From: Tetradesmus obliquus
Taxonomy: Eukaryota; Chlorophyta; Chlorophyceae; Sphaeropleales; Scenedesmaceae
Direction of reading: 5' to 3'
Length of the DNA: 64,000 bases
Assembly: GCA_030272155.1 (NCBI GenBank)
Contig: CP126199.1
Location: 2,666,001 to 2,730,000 of the forward strand
Notes under the pieces: generated by a model
Database searches by the model: none
Told to the model about the DNA's origin: nothing
Seen by the model: only the letters and a program-made list of their open reading frames with translations
Program-made: the position numbers and the translations under genes
Shown here: one piece after another, positions 11,801 to 22,773 of the stretch
How the letters are laid out: every line of letters starts with the position of its first letter
Position numbering within the stretch: the first letter of the stretch is position 1

Positions 11801-14800
11801 CAATCAAAACCAACGGCTTTTACAAGCAACAACAACAACAAAACAACAACAACAAAACAACAACAACAACAAAACAACAACAACACAACAACAACAACAA
11901 GTGCATAACAGGTGCAATCAAGGGAAACCAGACGGAACACACGGGCGCTTGCAGCGTTGCTGGTCTCAGCGTGTCATTTCTCTTCTCTGTACCTGTTGTC
12001 TAGGCAGGCCTCAGCAAAGATTAAGCCTTATTGATACAAGATCATCAGCGACCATAGCAGCTTAGCTGCTGCCACCACAGGAGAAAACACATCAAACTCA
12101 ACACGCTATCACACGTATGTAGGTGACATGCCAACACTGAACCACCCTTGTGCAACTGACGCAGATCTTACCCGCTGCAACTCATCAACCTTCAAATGCC
12201 ACAGCAGCTCAACCAGCACGTCGCTGAACATATAAGATCATGATTGAGATATATCAAGTCATAAGTCAATCTCGACCAAACCTGATGCCTGCCAACCTGC
12301 CGCTGCGCTCACCTGCTGCATGTCAGCTGTGCTCAGCTGCCCCAGCAGCTCCACCAGCACATGGCTGAATCACAAGCCTGGACTTCCCATCGATTGACTT
12401 ATCGCATGACACAACACCAACACAACCATGCCTGTCAATCTGTTGCCGCCCATAAAAGCAGCATGCAAAAAGCCCAAAGCAATCCAATGCACCTGCTGCA
12501 TGCCGGCTGTGGATAACGGCCCCAGCAGCTCCACCAGCACTATGCCGCTGACCATTACAGCTTGAAGTCGAGAAGGCACAAAGTCTAGAAGACACCAACT
12601 AAACTTAACCGAGCCATGCCACCACCTCACCTGCTGCATGTCAGCTGTGCTCAGCTGCCCCAGCAGCTCCACCAGCACTATGCCGCTGACCATTACAGCT
12701 TGAAGTCGAAAAGACACAAATTAAAAGTCATTATTAAACCAGACCATGCCACCGGCTCACCTGCTGCATGTCGGCTGTGCTCAGCTGCCCCAGCAGCTCC
12801 ACCAGTGCAGCAGCAGCACTCTCCCGCAGGAAGGCCTTGCGCTGCAGGAGCCCCAGCAGCTGCTCAGCCACGACAGCAGTGCCACGCAGCGCAGAGATGG
12901 AGCCAGCGGGGGCTGCCGGCAGCGCTGCAGGCAGGCCGGAGCGGCACAGCGCTGCGAGGCCGAAGACGCGGCCCAGCAGAGCATCTCTTTGGTCCTGCAA
13001 GCACGTGGATATCAAGGGCAAGTGATGTGTGATGAACGATGTTGGTCTGGTGTGGCGGATACAGTCCGAGGAGGGTACAGGAAGGCGTGACATCAGCGGC
13101 TTAGCATGCCTGCAGTTAGCTGCTGCAAGAATATGAGGGCGCCCGATAGCTGCAGGGGCAGCAGGGGCCTCCTGAGCACACAAAGGCGCCCTGGCAGGCG
13201 GGGGTTATAAGTTCCCACCCACGCACAGTCAATCTGGAACCCCTGCAAAGCCAAGGCGAGGGTGTGTGCCGCGCTCTGGTGCTTATAGGTGCCACATCAT
13301 GCTGCTAGCTGCTGCTGCAGCCCGCTGAAACCACATATCAAACCATAATCTGTCATCAGATCATGTGATGATGCAACCATTGAGGTCGTCGCCCAGCATA
13401 CGCTGGTGTGATGCAGACAAGCGCGTTGTCACCCTTTATGCAATAGAACAAGCTGCTCGCTCACCGAGCCCTTCATGCTGCCTGTGTATGCCGCGCTCTG
13501 GTGCTTATAGGTGCCACACAACAAGCTGCAAGCTGCTACTGAATTTCATGCAATCGATGCAGCCGACTGCACGCAGGTGGATTGTCATGTGTGCGCAAAG
13601 CAATGACAACGCTGCTGTGACATACGCTAACGCCCAGAAGAGCTGCCACCCCCCAGACACGCAAGTAATATAAATGATGTTCTGAGTAAAAAGCATCTTT
13701 AACACTCACCGAGCCCTTCATGCTGCCTGTTACTTCAAGGCAGGCATCCAGCAGCGCTAGCACACCAGCAGCAGACACACACGGCAGCTGCAGCGGCGTG
13801 GCCACACCAGCGGCGCCCTTTGCGCCGCCCTTGTGGCCTGCTGCAGCAGCTGCTGCGGAGTGTGCCAGGGTGGCTGCGAGTGCTGCTGCAAAGCCTTGCC
13901 GGGCGCCTTGGCGGCTGGAAGCCAGGCCGCGCGCAAGGCGCTTCAAGCCGTATGCCTGCGTGCAGTGCACATGTTTGCACGAATGATGGAGAAACAGGCA
14001 GGGAGGCAGGCCAGGGGCAGGTTAAGCTTGCAGGAAACGGGCACATACTGGAGGAGAAAGACATGCATCAAATGCGGATGAATCAACGACTTAACTGTAG
14101 TTCAGCTGCAGCCAGTGGAGACATTAGCCTGCCTGTGCATTTGCTGTGTGCAGCGGCTGCACAGGGGACCAGGGAAAGCCAGCTGCACTGCTGCAATGCA
14201 AGCACATACACAGCCAAACCGACCCTACTGTTGTATCTGTGCTCAAAAACTAAAGCTACAGGGCACTGGCACTCACCATGAGTGGCGAGCAGCAGTTGAG
14301 GCACTGCTCCATACGCTGCTGCCTGTTGCCGCCCTCTTGCTGTATGTCCAAGCTGCCACCAGGCTGCGCGCCTGCAGGCATATGGCTGCTTTCATGCTGC
14401 TTCTGGCTGTCGACCAGAGCTTGCACCAGCGAGCTGGCTGCCGCCTGGCGTGCATCCTGCAAGGAGCAGCAGGAGATGCAGCAGCATGTAACTTCTGGAC
14501 GCTCACGCACAACTGCGACGCAAACGCCACGTCAAACCGCAAAGAAAGCGTTTTAAAGTTACTGATGGCAAGTTGCAGGGCAACAGGGCTGCTGGATGCG
14601 TCACGCGACATGGCGGACGGCGGCAGTCGGGTTGATAAAAGCACAACGCACCTGCTCTAGCGACGCCAGGTCCCAGAAGTATTGCAACACCTGAGGGTCT
14701 GCAGTGGCCCCGGTGAGCTGCTGATTACCACCATGCTGCTCCTCCTGCTCCTCTTCACTGCTGCTGTCCTCTATCGGCTCGCTGTCTTCGCTGCTACTCA

Positions 14801-14801
14801 T
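4488..14801 (-). CDS. POL5: DNA polymerase V / MYBBP1A-like nucleolar protein
   Basis: Ten exons (14801-14652, 14456-14277, 13955-13710, 12994-12761, 11139-10780, 10385-10095, 9605-8078, 7477-7008, 6438-5593, 4934-4488) total 4752 nt, or 1583 aa. Family landmarks run in order: an acidic N-terminus then VLQYFWDLASLE; YGLKRLARGLASSRQGARQG; GRVFGLAALCRSG; SSHERKALALQLLQLLLP; a long Ala/Gln-rich helical-repeat region; REACEAVFRAFAEEM; an Asp/Glu/Ser-rich acidic tract; GMDDEAMMRLDAQL; DKKKSRLQKGWCEQLLSRCP; and a Lys-rich tail GKKKKKHK, probably a nucleolar signal. Known relatives (yeast Pol5, plant DNA polymerase V, animal MYBBP1A) are nucleolar proteins tied to rDNA transcription and ribosome assembly, not true replicative polymerases. 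Low-complexity Ala and Gln runs make it longer than most homologues. At least four introns carry copies of exon ends. The family call is firm; the exon 8 acceptor (7477) is the least certain boundary. Confidence 0.9.
6866..7053 (-). repeat. Duplicated exon 8 end plus donor site (POL5)
   Basis: The 3' end of exon 8 and its GTGAGT donor (7001-7053; EEWLKK) are repeated at about 6866-6915 in the following intron, nearly identical over about 50 bp, including a second apparent donor. Confidence 0.85.
7762..8137 (-). repeat. Four tandem 108-bp copies of exon 7 end plus donor (POL5)
   Basis: The exon 7 end at 8078-8137 (ACEAVFRAFAEEMTPQ) recurs at about 7972, 7866 and 7762 with a period near 108 bp (36 codons). 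The exon frame stays open through all four copies, to a stop near 7704. The first three copies keep a CAAG|GTG donor; the last is altered there. I place the splice at the first donor because that leads in phase into exon 8. Confidence 0.85.
10647..10815 (-). repeat. Duplicated exon 5 end plus donor (POL5)
   Basis: The exon 5 end (LLVPGFVPVK) and donor at 10774-10815 recur at about 10645-10682 with a few substitutions (LLVPGFLAVK), again with AAG|GTGTGTGGG. Confidence 0.82.
11341..12058. repeat. Three dispersed ~95-bp copies in POL5 intron 4
   Basis: A unit with GGTCTCAGCG..CTGTTGTCTAGGCAGGCCTC..AAAGATTAAGCCTT..ATCATCAGCGACC occurs at about 11349-11443, 11578-11672 and 11963-12055. It is intronic and matches no exon seen here. 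It may be a small mobile or foldback element copied locally. Confidence 0.8.
11822..11905. repeat. (CAA)n-type simple repeat
   Basis: An AAC/CAA-rich low-complexity run in POL5 intron 4; on the gene strand it reads (GTT)n. Confidence 0.9.
12305..12822 (-). repeat. Four copies of exon 4 end plus donor (POL5)
   Basis: The exon 4 end (LVELLGQLSTADMQQ) with its donor at 12758-12806 recurs in the following intron at about 12630-12683, 12488-12543 and 12309-12360. The two nearer copies also share about 40 bp with each other beyond the exon-like part. A more diverged relative may lie at 12170-12232. Confidence 0.85.
13266..13740 (-). repeat. Duplicated exon 3 end and intron segment (POL5)
   Basis: The exon 3 end and donor (13706-13735) are repeated at about 13461-13490. 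A neighbouring intron segment GCCGCGCTCTGGTGCTTATAGGTGCCACA occurs at about 13268 and again at about 13490. Confidence 0.75.
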
Positions 14802-15177
14802 CTTGATGTCGTTGCAAAAAGCGGGCAAAAACCAAAGGTTTCGTCGGTTCTACGCAGCGAAACAAACAAAGGCGTCGCCAGGACTGCGAGTAACATGACC
14901 TTGTTACACTGGGCCTGACATAACAGGGCTTAGAACGGCGCCTACGCGTACAAAGCATGGCATCCTGCAGCGCACCATACGACCCAAGAACGTCTACAGC
15001 ACCATAAGAGGCTTGCAGCGGTCCTGCTGTTACTGCCGTGCAGTTGCCGGCTGCAGCTAGGGTTTCAGGCAAACCCCTTGCTCTGCGTGTCTCCAGCAAC
15101 TCCTGCCGCAGCTGTTGGGCATTGCCAGTGCTGCATTGATGCCCACCGCAAGCCTTCTGTCTCCTGGCCACTCATGT
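14802..15177. other. Short intergenic gap QNG1 / POL5-like
   Basis: 376 bp separate the QNG1 stop from the POL5-like start; both genes read leftwards. A minus-strand TGTAA at 14905-14909 could be the QNG1 poly(A) signal. The POL5-like promoter must lie here or overlap the QNG1 3' UTR. Confidence 0.5.
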
Positions 15178-15311
15178 CTAGTAGTAGATGGTCCGTGTCC
15201 TGTGGTGTGGTGGGTGCTGTGTGCGCATGCGCTCCCCTTCGCTCCAGAGCCACCAGTCGAGCTGCAAGCAAGCACAGCAAAAAGCCACAGCGGGTAACAC
15301 ACCATCACCAC

Positions 15312-15359
<48 letters not shown>

Positions 15360-15672
15360 AATCAGTAGCCAAAGCAACTGGCGACTCATCTCCACCTCAG
15401 CACATCAAAATCCTCGTCAAAAGAAGCACAGTGCTGTTACTCACCGCACCATGGCAGGCAAATACCAGGCAAGCTACTAGCTCGCACAACTGACGCGCCA
15501 CAATGACATACACTCGGCAAAACATGACTCAATGTCGCCTGCAGCAGCTGTGCATGTACACAAGGATGTCACAAGCCCTCACAACAACAGCTGTGCTGCC
15601 GTAGCGCACCTGTATGCTGAGCAGCTGCGGCGCGCCCTCAGCTGGCTGCTGCTCCTTTGACGCTGCATCTCT

Positions 15673-15727
<55 letters not shown>

Positions 15728-17676
15728 CCTTGCTGCTGCCGCTGCTGTAGCTGGGCATTTGCTGCGTCTTTCAGCAACTCGACTGCCACTATGGATGCCG
15801 CTCTGAGCTCCACCTCGGCCTCACTGCCTGAGGCTACCTCCTGCTTGGCCTCAACCTGAAGCACAGCAAAAAAACGTGCAAAAGAGCAGTCAGCAGGCAA
15901 CACGCGGTTGGCTGTCTGTGTCAGCTGCTGGTTCAACCATCTGCATGACCGCAGTTAGTTGTAGCATCTGCCTCACTGCCTGAGGCTACCTCCTGCTTGG
16001 CCTCACCTGGCACATAGCAGAAACAAGAGAGCAGGAAGAGCATTTCAGGGCAAGCAACACGTCAGCCGCTGCTGTTGCATGCACACTGTTGGTTGCAACA
16101 TCTGCATGCTATCGTCAGCTGCAACCTGCATGCTATGCCACAAGCCTTGGCCTCAACCTGGAACACAGCAGACAGCACCATATATACAGGCAGCATCATA
16201 TTGGCAATGCAGCAGCTGCTGATGCAAATGTATTGCATGCTTGATGATGCCTGTGTGCCGCACATTGTCGGTGTGACAGCTGCACGTTCGCACAGCATCT
16301 GCCCATCGCATGCTATGCTACAAGAGCTCAGCAGCCGCACACACAGCCCACCTGCTGCTGCAGGTCTGTGCTGTATTGCAGCAGCCCCATCAGTCGCAGC
16401 ACCACAGGCACCCGGTAGTCTGCAAACATGGTCAGCTGGTCGATGTCGTCGAAGCAGCCGAGGCCGCTGCCGCCAAACGCGCCATATACATCGCCCACAA
16501 AGATTTGTGCACGCTTGTAGAAGAACACCTGCAAGGGGATGGGTGTAGTGGGGTGAGGTCAAACATACAGCAGATGCCTTGTTCAGCCTCGTTCGTCTGC
16601 GGCAATCCCTTTCATGCTAGAGCACGGAACAGCTGCAAGGGGAGCAGCGGAGGGAGGCCATGAAGAAAGCTTCTGGCTCAAGCTCAGCCTCATCTGTGGT
16701 TGCTTGTCTGTCTTTCTGCATCACAGACCGACGCAAGACAGGTTTGCTCAGCAGACAAGCATGCTGTGCCGCTCGGGCATCACTCCTTCAGGCATTGCTG
16801 GGACGGCTGCGCATGACAGCAGCTCACCAGACTCATGCAGTCATAACACATGCTGTGCAGCGCAGCAAGCAAGCTCACCTGCCTGCCCTTGTAGATGGAG
16901 TGATCTCTGAACCCTGGGAAGTGTGCTGTTAGCAGCTGCACCAGTGCCACTGCTGACTGGCCTGCTGCTGCTACCAGCTCAGCCGCCTGGCCCTTGAAGT
17001 GCTGCAGCAGGCCAGCACCAACCTGCAGCACAATATGTGCATGGATACAAGAAAGGTGGTAGCAGAAGAACACAATAGGAGGTGCAAGAACTCAGACAGT
17101 GCGCTGGTATTTTGGGTTGAACACAACGCTGCTGACAGAGGCGCACAGGCTTGACGTTTAGGCACCGCAACAAGGATGCAGCCAGCTGGCGTCACCAACC
17201 AAGCCTTGAGGTCACACGGGCACTTGTGCCGCAGCGCACACAGCAGACAGTAGCATATGCAATCCTGCAAGATTGGCTGCATCAAATGCAAAGCTGCTGC
17301 AACTATTTGTCATGCTGTCTGCACCTCTCGCAGCAGCCGGGCCCTCTCCTCCTGCTCAGGCAGCTCCCTGTGCCAGCCCAGCAGCTGCTGCACGCCAGGC
17401 CCTGGGCGACAAACAACAGATGGATCAGCAGCATCAGCAGCAGCAGCAGCAGCAGCGGCGGCGGCAGCTGCGATCAGCAACAGGCCAGCACTCAACTCCC
17501 CTGCAAATGCCTCTGCAGTAACCCCAACATGTCTCGGTTTCAAAACAGACCACGGAGCCACCTGGCTTGCCAAGGCAAAGCTGTTCATGCCGACATTCGC
17601 CTGCTGCAGCGCTGCTCACCGTTTATCTCAGCGAGGCGTGCAGCGCTGATGCAGCTGGGGTCCTTGAGCACACTGG

Positions 17677-17711
<35 letters not shown>

Positions 17712-17945
17712 CCTCATATGCTGGTGACAGGCATTCACAGCCAACCATTGCAGCAGCACTATCCTTAATCTGGCATAAGCACAACCCTTGTCTGCAGCCG
17801 GCGGCCCACACCAATTGGCCCTGCTGGGCGCACTTTCTATGTTGTCACACTGCTGGCGTCCCTTGTGTCACACGAGCAATGTGTCGCCTGCTGTTCATGG
17901 CAGGAAGCTGCTGCGATGCTGCCAGTAACATCTCAAGCAGCACCA

Positions 17946-17982
<37 letters not shown>

Positions 17983-18743
17983 TACCACTACACCCACCTT
18001 GATGCCACCTGCCAGGTGCTCATACTCGAGCTCGCCATCAGGCCAGAAGCAGAAGTTGAGCGCATCAACCACCAGCAGGTACTGCACCGTCAGCGGCCCC
18101 CTATCACAGAAGTGCAGCTCTGCAGGGCAGCAGTAACATACATCAAAAATATGTGGATGCCTGTGTGAGCAGGAGAGGCTGGGTGTTGGAGATCACTGAG
18201 TAGGGCAGCTGGCGCATGCTGTGCAAGGCGATATCAATGTATGTAAGATGATCTGCAGGAACGCAGCGTGCTACACGGTTCAAAGGGTCTGCCATGTGAT
18301 GCACTCACAGGAGCATGACGTGCAGCAGGCACAAGAAGTGCAGGTATGGTGAGGTTGTGTGGCCGTGTTGATGGTGCGCCTGTTGGCTGAGCTCGGACGG
18401 CATTGTTTCCACCGCTTCAAGAGCCACACTGCAGCACAGGAATGCGCCAGCAACTGCAACTAACCTGTGTCAAAACCAGCTGCGTTGTGCCAGATGTCAG
18501 CCACGCTATCCACGATGCGTTGTGCTGCTGCGTTAACAGCTGCAGCAAGCCAGCAGTGGCAAGCAGCAGTACCAGCAGCAGAAGCAGCAATGACAGCAGC
18601 CAGTGAGCCACGGCGAGTTCTGATGCTGCGAGCACCTGCTTGTGTTGCAAGTTCTGCTCTATTTTCGTACCCGACCGGTCGATCTTTACGTGTGTCGCTT
18701 GTTCAGCCACCCAGAGAGCAGACCTTCGTACAGGGAGTGTCAT
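15178..18743 (-). CDS. QNG1: Queuosine 5'-phosphate N-glycosylase (DUF2419)
   Basis: Nine exons (18743-18671, 18539-18465, 18119-17998, 17677-17620, 17401-17325, 17022-16879, 16528-16352, 15855-15610, 15261-15178) give 1056 nt, or 351 aa, close to the usual family length. Signatures in order: ALWVAEQATHVKID; LHFCDRGPLTVQYLLVVDAL with NFCFWPDG; YEHLAGGIK; PEQEERARLLRE; the core motif CFDDIDQLTMFADYRVP with its acidic residues; EVELRAASIVAVELLKD; and the hallmark C-terminus PHHRTRTIYY. The enzyme releases queuine from queuosine 5'-phosphate so it can be put into tRNA again; eukaryotes cannot make queuine and must salvage it. A run of 17 Gln encoded by CAG lies between the last two conserved blocks and is unusual for the family. 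The exon 1 donor (TCGG|GTACG) was chosen because it restores frame. Confidence 0.92.
15818..16170 (-). repeat. Copies of exon 8 start plus acceptor (QNG1)
   Basis: The 5' end of the 15855-15610 exon (VEAKQEVASGSE) recurs at about 15970-16008 in the preceding intron. A shorter copy of the acceptor region lies at about 16146-16170. Confidence 0.8.
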
Positions 18744-20492
18744 GTTCTTGGAAGCTAGTTTAAGTAACGCCTTTGACTACACAGCCATCCAATAACCTTT
18801 CAAGCATAGTACGCACGTTTTGCCCGAGTAATGGGCGCTGGTGGTGTGATGGGAAACCCTAGGACAGAACAGCAGCCACACCTTCGAACGTCAACCCGGC
18901 CCGCTCGAGCGTGTAGTACGCAAAACAAACGTGAGAACTAACTGGCTGGTGAAGGACATGCAGCTTTACTACAGCGGTGTTCATAGCAGCCCAGCTCCTT
19001 CAAACTTTGGTCATGTTGCAGCAGCATGCAATGCATTGCCATATGGCAGCCTGCCATATTGCAGGTGCCGCAACCCACAACAGAGCATGGAAAACGATGA
19101 CAAACAATCCACGTCACGTTAGAAACATCGGCGTGCCTTAACATGCTTGCACCAACATATGTGGGGCCACCGGCATCGATTATATCAACATCATGACCTC
19201 ATCTGCTGCAGCTGCATAGCAGCACTAGAGCTGAACAGTGGACTGATGCCACATCGCAATCCATGGCGCAGCGTGCGGTGGCTAACTAATCACGCTCTAC
19301 GATGCAGCACAAGCAACGCCCAGTGATGTGCACCGCAGAACTCAACCCGACAACGGCAGCTGCCTTTATCTATACAGGAAGCGGGGCAAGGTGCCACACC
19401 AACCACCCGCTAAAGCTTGAAGGCTCCCGGCCGCTGGGAATGTTTGCGGCAAACAATCCAACACTACCAGTTGGCCAACACTGGCTCACAGACAAAGTAT
19501 CACGCGCTGCTTGGCTGGCAGCAGCAGCTGGACATACTATGATGATGCTTACATAGGTGCGGCAAGGGCAGTGCAAATGCAGAGCATGAGGTACGCAAAT
19601 TTGTGGTTCACCCGTGAAATATGCATGCAGTACGCCAGCCCAGTGCGCAGGCACACACTGCATGTATGCACTGAACTGTGATATGCACAGGCCAGAGGCA
19701 GGACAATTTTCTGCCACACCTACACCAGGCTTCAAAGCGCATTGATCGGCGCATGCAACAATAACCTTCGATTGCAGGCTACCAAACCCACAAACACAGC
19801 TGTCGAGCGCCTCCTGCTAGCATGCATGGCACACACTGCGGCAGCAACCTGGCTGCAGCCTGCTGTGCAGCGCAGATTTTTGCCGACTCCAGGGATCTGC
19901 TGTGCCGCCGTGATGCAGTTTGCTCCCGCTAGCATTCTCCCAACAAGAACACTGTCAACAGGGCCACCACAAGCCATGCAGAGGAGTACAGTGCCATGTG
20001 CATGGATGCAGTGATCTGGATCTCACTGAGACCTACATGACAACAACAGCCTTGCTAGTACAAGTGCTACACACAGCATAGGTCCTTGCACATGCCATGC
20101 AAGCAGGGTGTGTGATCTGCAGCTGGCGGTGCTGGAGACACCTGCCACAAATCACAGTATGCCAGCCCAGCACACAAGCAGGACAAACAGCACACCAAAG
20201 AGTGTCAGCACACAGGTGATCTTATCTTGCATCTTATCTTATGCGCGCTGGTCCCGCCACGTGCGACGCCGGCTGCCACTGCACACAGCTGCAACGCACT
20301 AGTGCGATACCGGCACACAGACACACACACACACACACACACACACCGCTGGACAGCATGAGAGCTGTGAAACGAAGAATTGTACGGCTCCTGTGTCCAA
20401 AGTAGCAGAAGGACCTACACAGCCACCAACACAGCGGCACCTGTAGCACCCGGCAGCAATAACAAAACTCAAACTCAAAGCGTCAACAGCCC
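18744..20492. other. Gene-free stretch upstream of QNG1
   Basis: 1.75 kb between the QNG1 start and the transporter stop; nothing recognisable apart from a CA microsatellite. It should hold the QNG1 promoter and the transporter 3' UTR. Confidence 0.6.
20319..20346. repeat. (CA)n microsatellite
   Basis: About 13 CA units, about 150 bp downstream of the transporter stop codon. Confidence 0.95.
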
Positions 20493-22773
20493 CTACACCT
20501 GTTGCTGTGGCTGCTGCTGCTTCCCCAGCCCGTTGCTGTTTGCGCTGCTAGCTGCTGAGCTGCTTGCGGCCGCTGGTGCTGGCGCGGGTGCTGCTGATCC
20601 CCCTCCGATGCCACTGCTGGTATACCACACAATGCCAGCCATAGCACACCCGATTCCCAGCATCTTCTTGGCTGTTATAACGTCCCCAAAGAACACGACG
20701 CCGCTTGTAACAATCAGCACTGTCTTTAGGTGCCCCACAACGTTGTAAGTGAGTGGCGAGGTTACTCCAATGAACAGATATGTGCTGAGGGTCACAACAA
20801 GGCCTAGGCCGCTGCTCAGTAGGATCCAGCCTAGCGAGCCTCTGCTGTAAGTGTATCCTAGCAGGGTGCCCTCCTCTGGATTGCTGAAGCTGCCCACTGG
20901 CTCCACAAGAGGCACCAGCACTGCCAGCAGCAGCACTGCGATGGGAGAGACCTGATGCAGCAGCTGGTTGCCGTTCACGCCCAGCTGCTTCTGCTTCACG
21001 CCTGTCCACACCTGCAGAGAATTCACACAGGCAGGCAAGCAGGCAGGCAGCAGCAGCAAAGAAGCATACGTTGGTTTGGTGTTGACAGCAGTATCGCCGA
21101 ATGTTACACAATCCTGTGGATGTTCTTAGTCATCTGCTAGGCTGCACGCATATTTTGCACGGCCCCAGCAATGCAGCGCACCTGGTACAAGCTGCTGCTG
21201 AGCACTGCCAGCCCTGCCACCAGGATGCCCAGGGGGTTGCTGCTGACTTGCTTGTCTGACACTGTGGCGATGGAGATGCCAAACATGAGCAGCGCAATGG
21301 CACACAGCTTCTGCCTGCTGACTGTCTTGTGGTAGGCAAAGTACTCCACCTGCAGCAGCACCAGCAGTTAAGACAGATATCAGTGGCAGGGGATGCAGAA
21401 GTGGCTGTCCTGTGAGGGACGGTGACAGCGGCAGCTGTGACTGTTGCGCCCGCATAGCCTGCAGTGCAAAGCAGTGACATGCACGCAAACGCATATGCTG
21501 AGGTTCGTGGTGGCAGGCACACACCAAGCTGCTGCTGCCGCACTCCCACTGCCATCAAATCACGTGCCATGAACTGAAGTGCTGTGAACTTGAAGCATCT
21601 GCATCCTGGCTGTGGGTAGCGGCTGGTGCTGCTGCCACTGCTGCTGTTTCCACACACCGCCCCCGCCATGCATCGCTTCTAGCGCTACCGCATGTCCGCT
21701 TCTTTTCTCACCAGCACCACGACTGGCGTGATCATGATCTTGGAAATCTGGTAGAAGCCGACTGTGTTGACCTGTATGCTGAGGTTGTTAAAGATGACAA
21801 AGCCCACGTACGCACATGCCACTGGTGCTGTCTTCTGCCACGGCAGCTTCTTCACCTGCAGCCACAAGCAGCAGGTCACCACACATGTCGCGCACCAAGT
21901 CGCTTTTGCTTTTCACCAGATGCGTGTGTGCACACAACAGCGTTCATTGCAAGCTCGCTGCTTCCAGTGCGTCCAAACTCAGCAGCACGCAGCACGCTTA
22001 CACATGCATGGGCATGTGCTGCTGCTCTTTGTGTGTCGCAACCGGCAAAAGGTGAGGTGCGCCAGAAAGGCCTTTGCAGGACTATGCGCGGACCCAGGGT
22101 CCGACTACTGCAAAGCATCCGAAGCAACCCAAACACGCAGCTGCTCGCACCTGGAACATGCCTGCTGCTGCCATTGCTATCATGCCCAGTGCTGTCACAA
22201 TGGCGTGGAACCATGTGAGGCACACCGGGAAGCTGAACTTGTAGGTGCTCATCACCACCTTGTTGGCGACCACTATGGTGACAACACTACCCAGGTTGGT
22301 GAGGCCTGCAGGTGGTTGCAGGAAACGAGTCATGCCTGTTCCGTTTGCTGCAGTGCTGCTGCTGTAACCGATGCAGCGCCAGCAGCACAGCAGGCGTAAG
22401 TTGGTGCTGGGCTGGGCTTTGAATGACATGTCATGCAACATTAGCATCAGCTGCAAGGCTGCGCACAACAAATGGCATGCTGCAGCACGGCACCAGAGTT
22501 CCTGCAAGTGCTGTCCCTCAGAGCGCACCACTGTCCTCACTCACCATAAATAATTGCTGGCAGCAGCGTCTGCTTCACGTGTGTGCTGGTCAACGGTTTT
22601 GACTTATTGCTGTTCCCTTCCGGTGCTGCTGTATGCAGTGGTTCTGGTGGTGATTGCTGCTGCTGTGCAGCTGTGCTGCCCCCAGGGCTCTCCCTGTGAG
22701 ACATGCCTCCCTCGGATCCTGGTCTGCGAAGCAGCGCCAGCGCCTCATCCTTGTTGACCTCCTTATACGACAT
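20493..22773 (-). CDS. Nucleotide-sugar / triose-phosphate-type transporter
   Basis: Five exons (22773-22545, 22305-22151, 21855-21712, 21349-21182, 21011-20493) total 1215 nt, or 404 aa. About the first 70 residues are a soluble, Ser/Gln-rich tail. Roughly ten hydrophobic segments follow, as in the drug/metabolite superfamily TPT branch: VANKVVMSTYKFSFPVCLTW, then GFYQISKIMITPVVVL, and the near-diagnostic TSPLTYNVVGHLKTVLI followed by GVVFFGDVITAKKMLG. Relatives include plant UDP-rhamnose/UDP-galactose transporters and animal SLC35E3, mostly Golgi antiporters that supply sugar donors for glycosylation or wall polysaccharides. The substrate cannot be read from sequence alone. The C-terminus is Ala/Gln-rich. 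The start codon gives a plausible cytosolic tail; no plastid signal is obvious. Confidence 0.9.
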
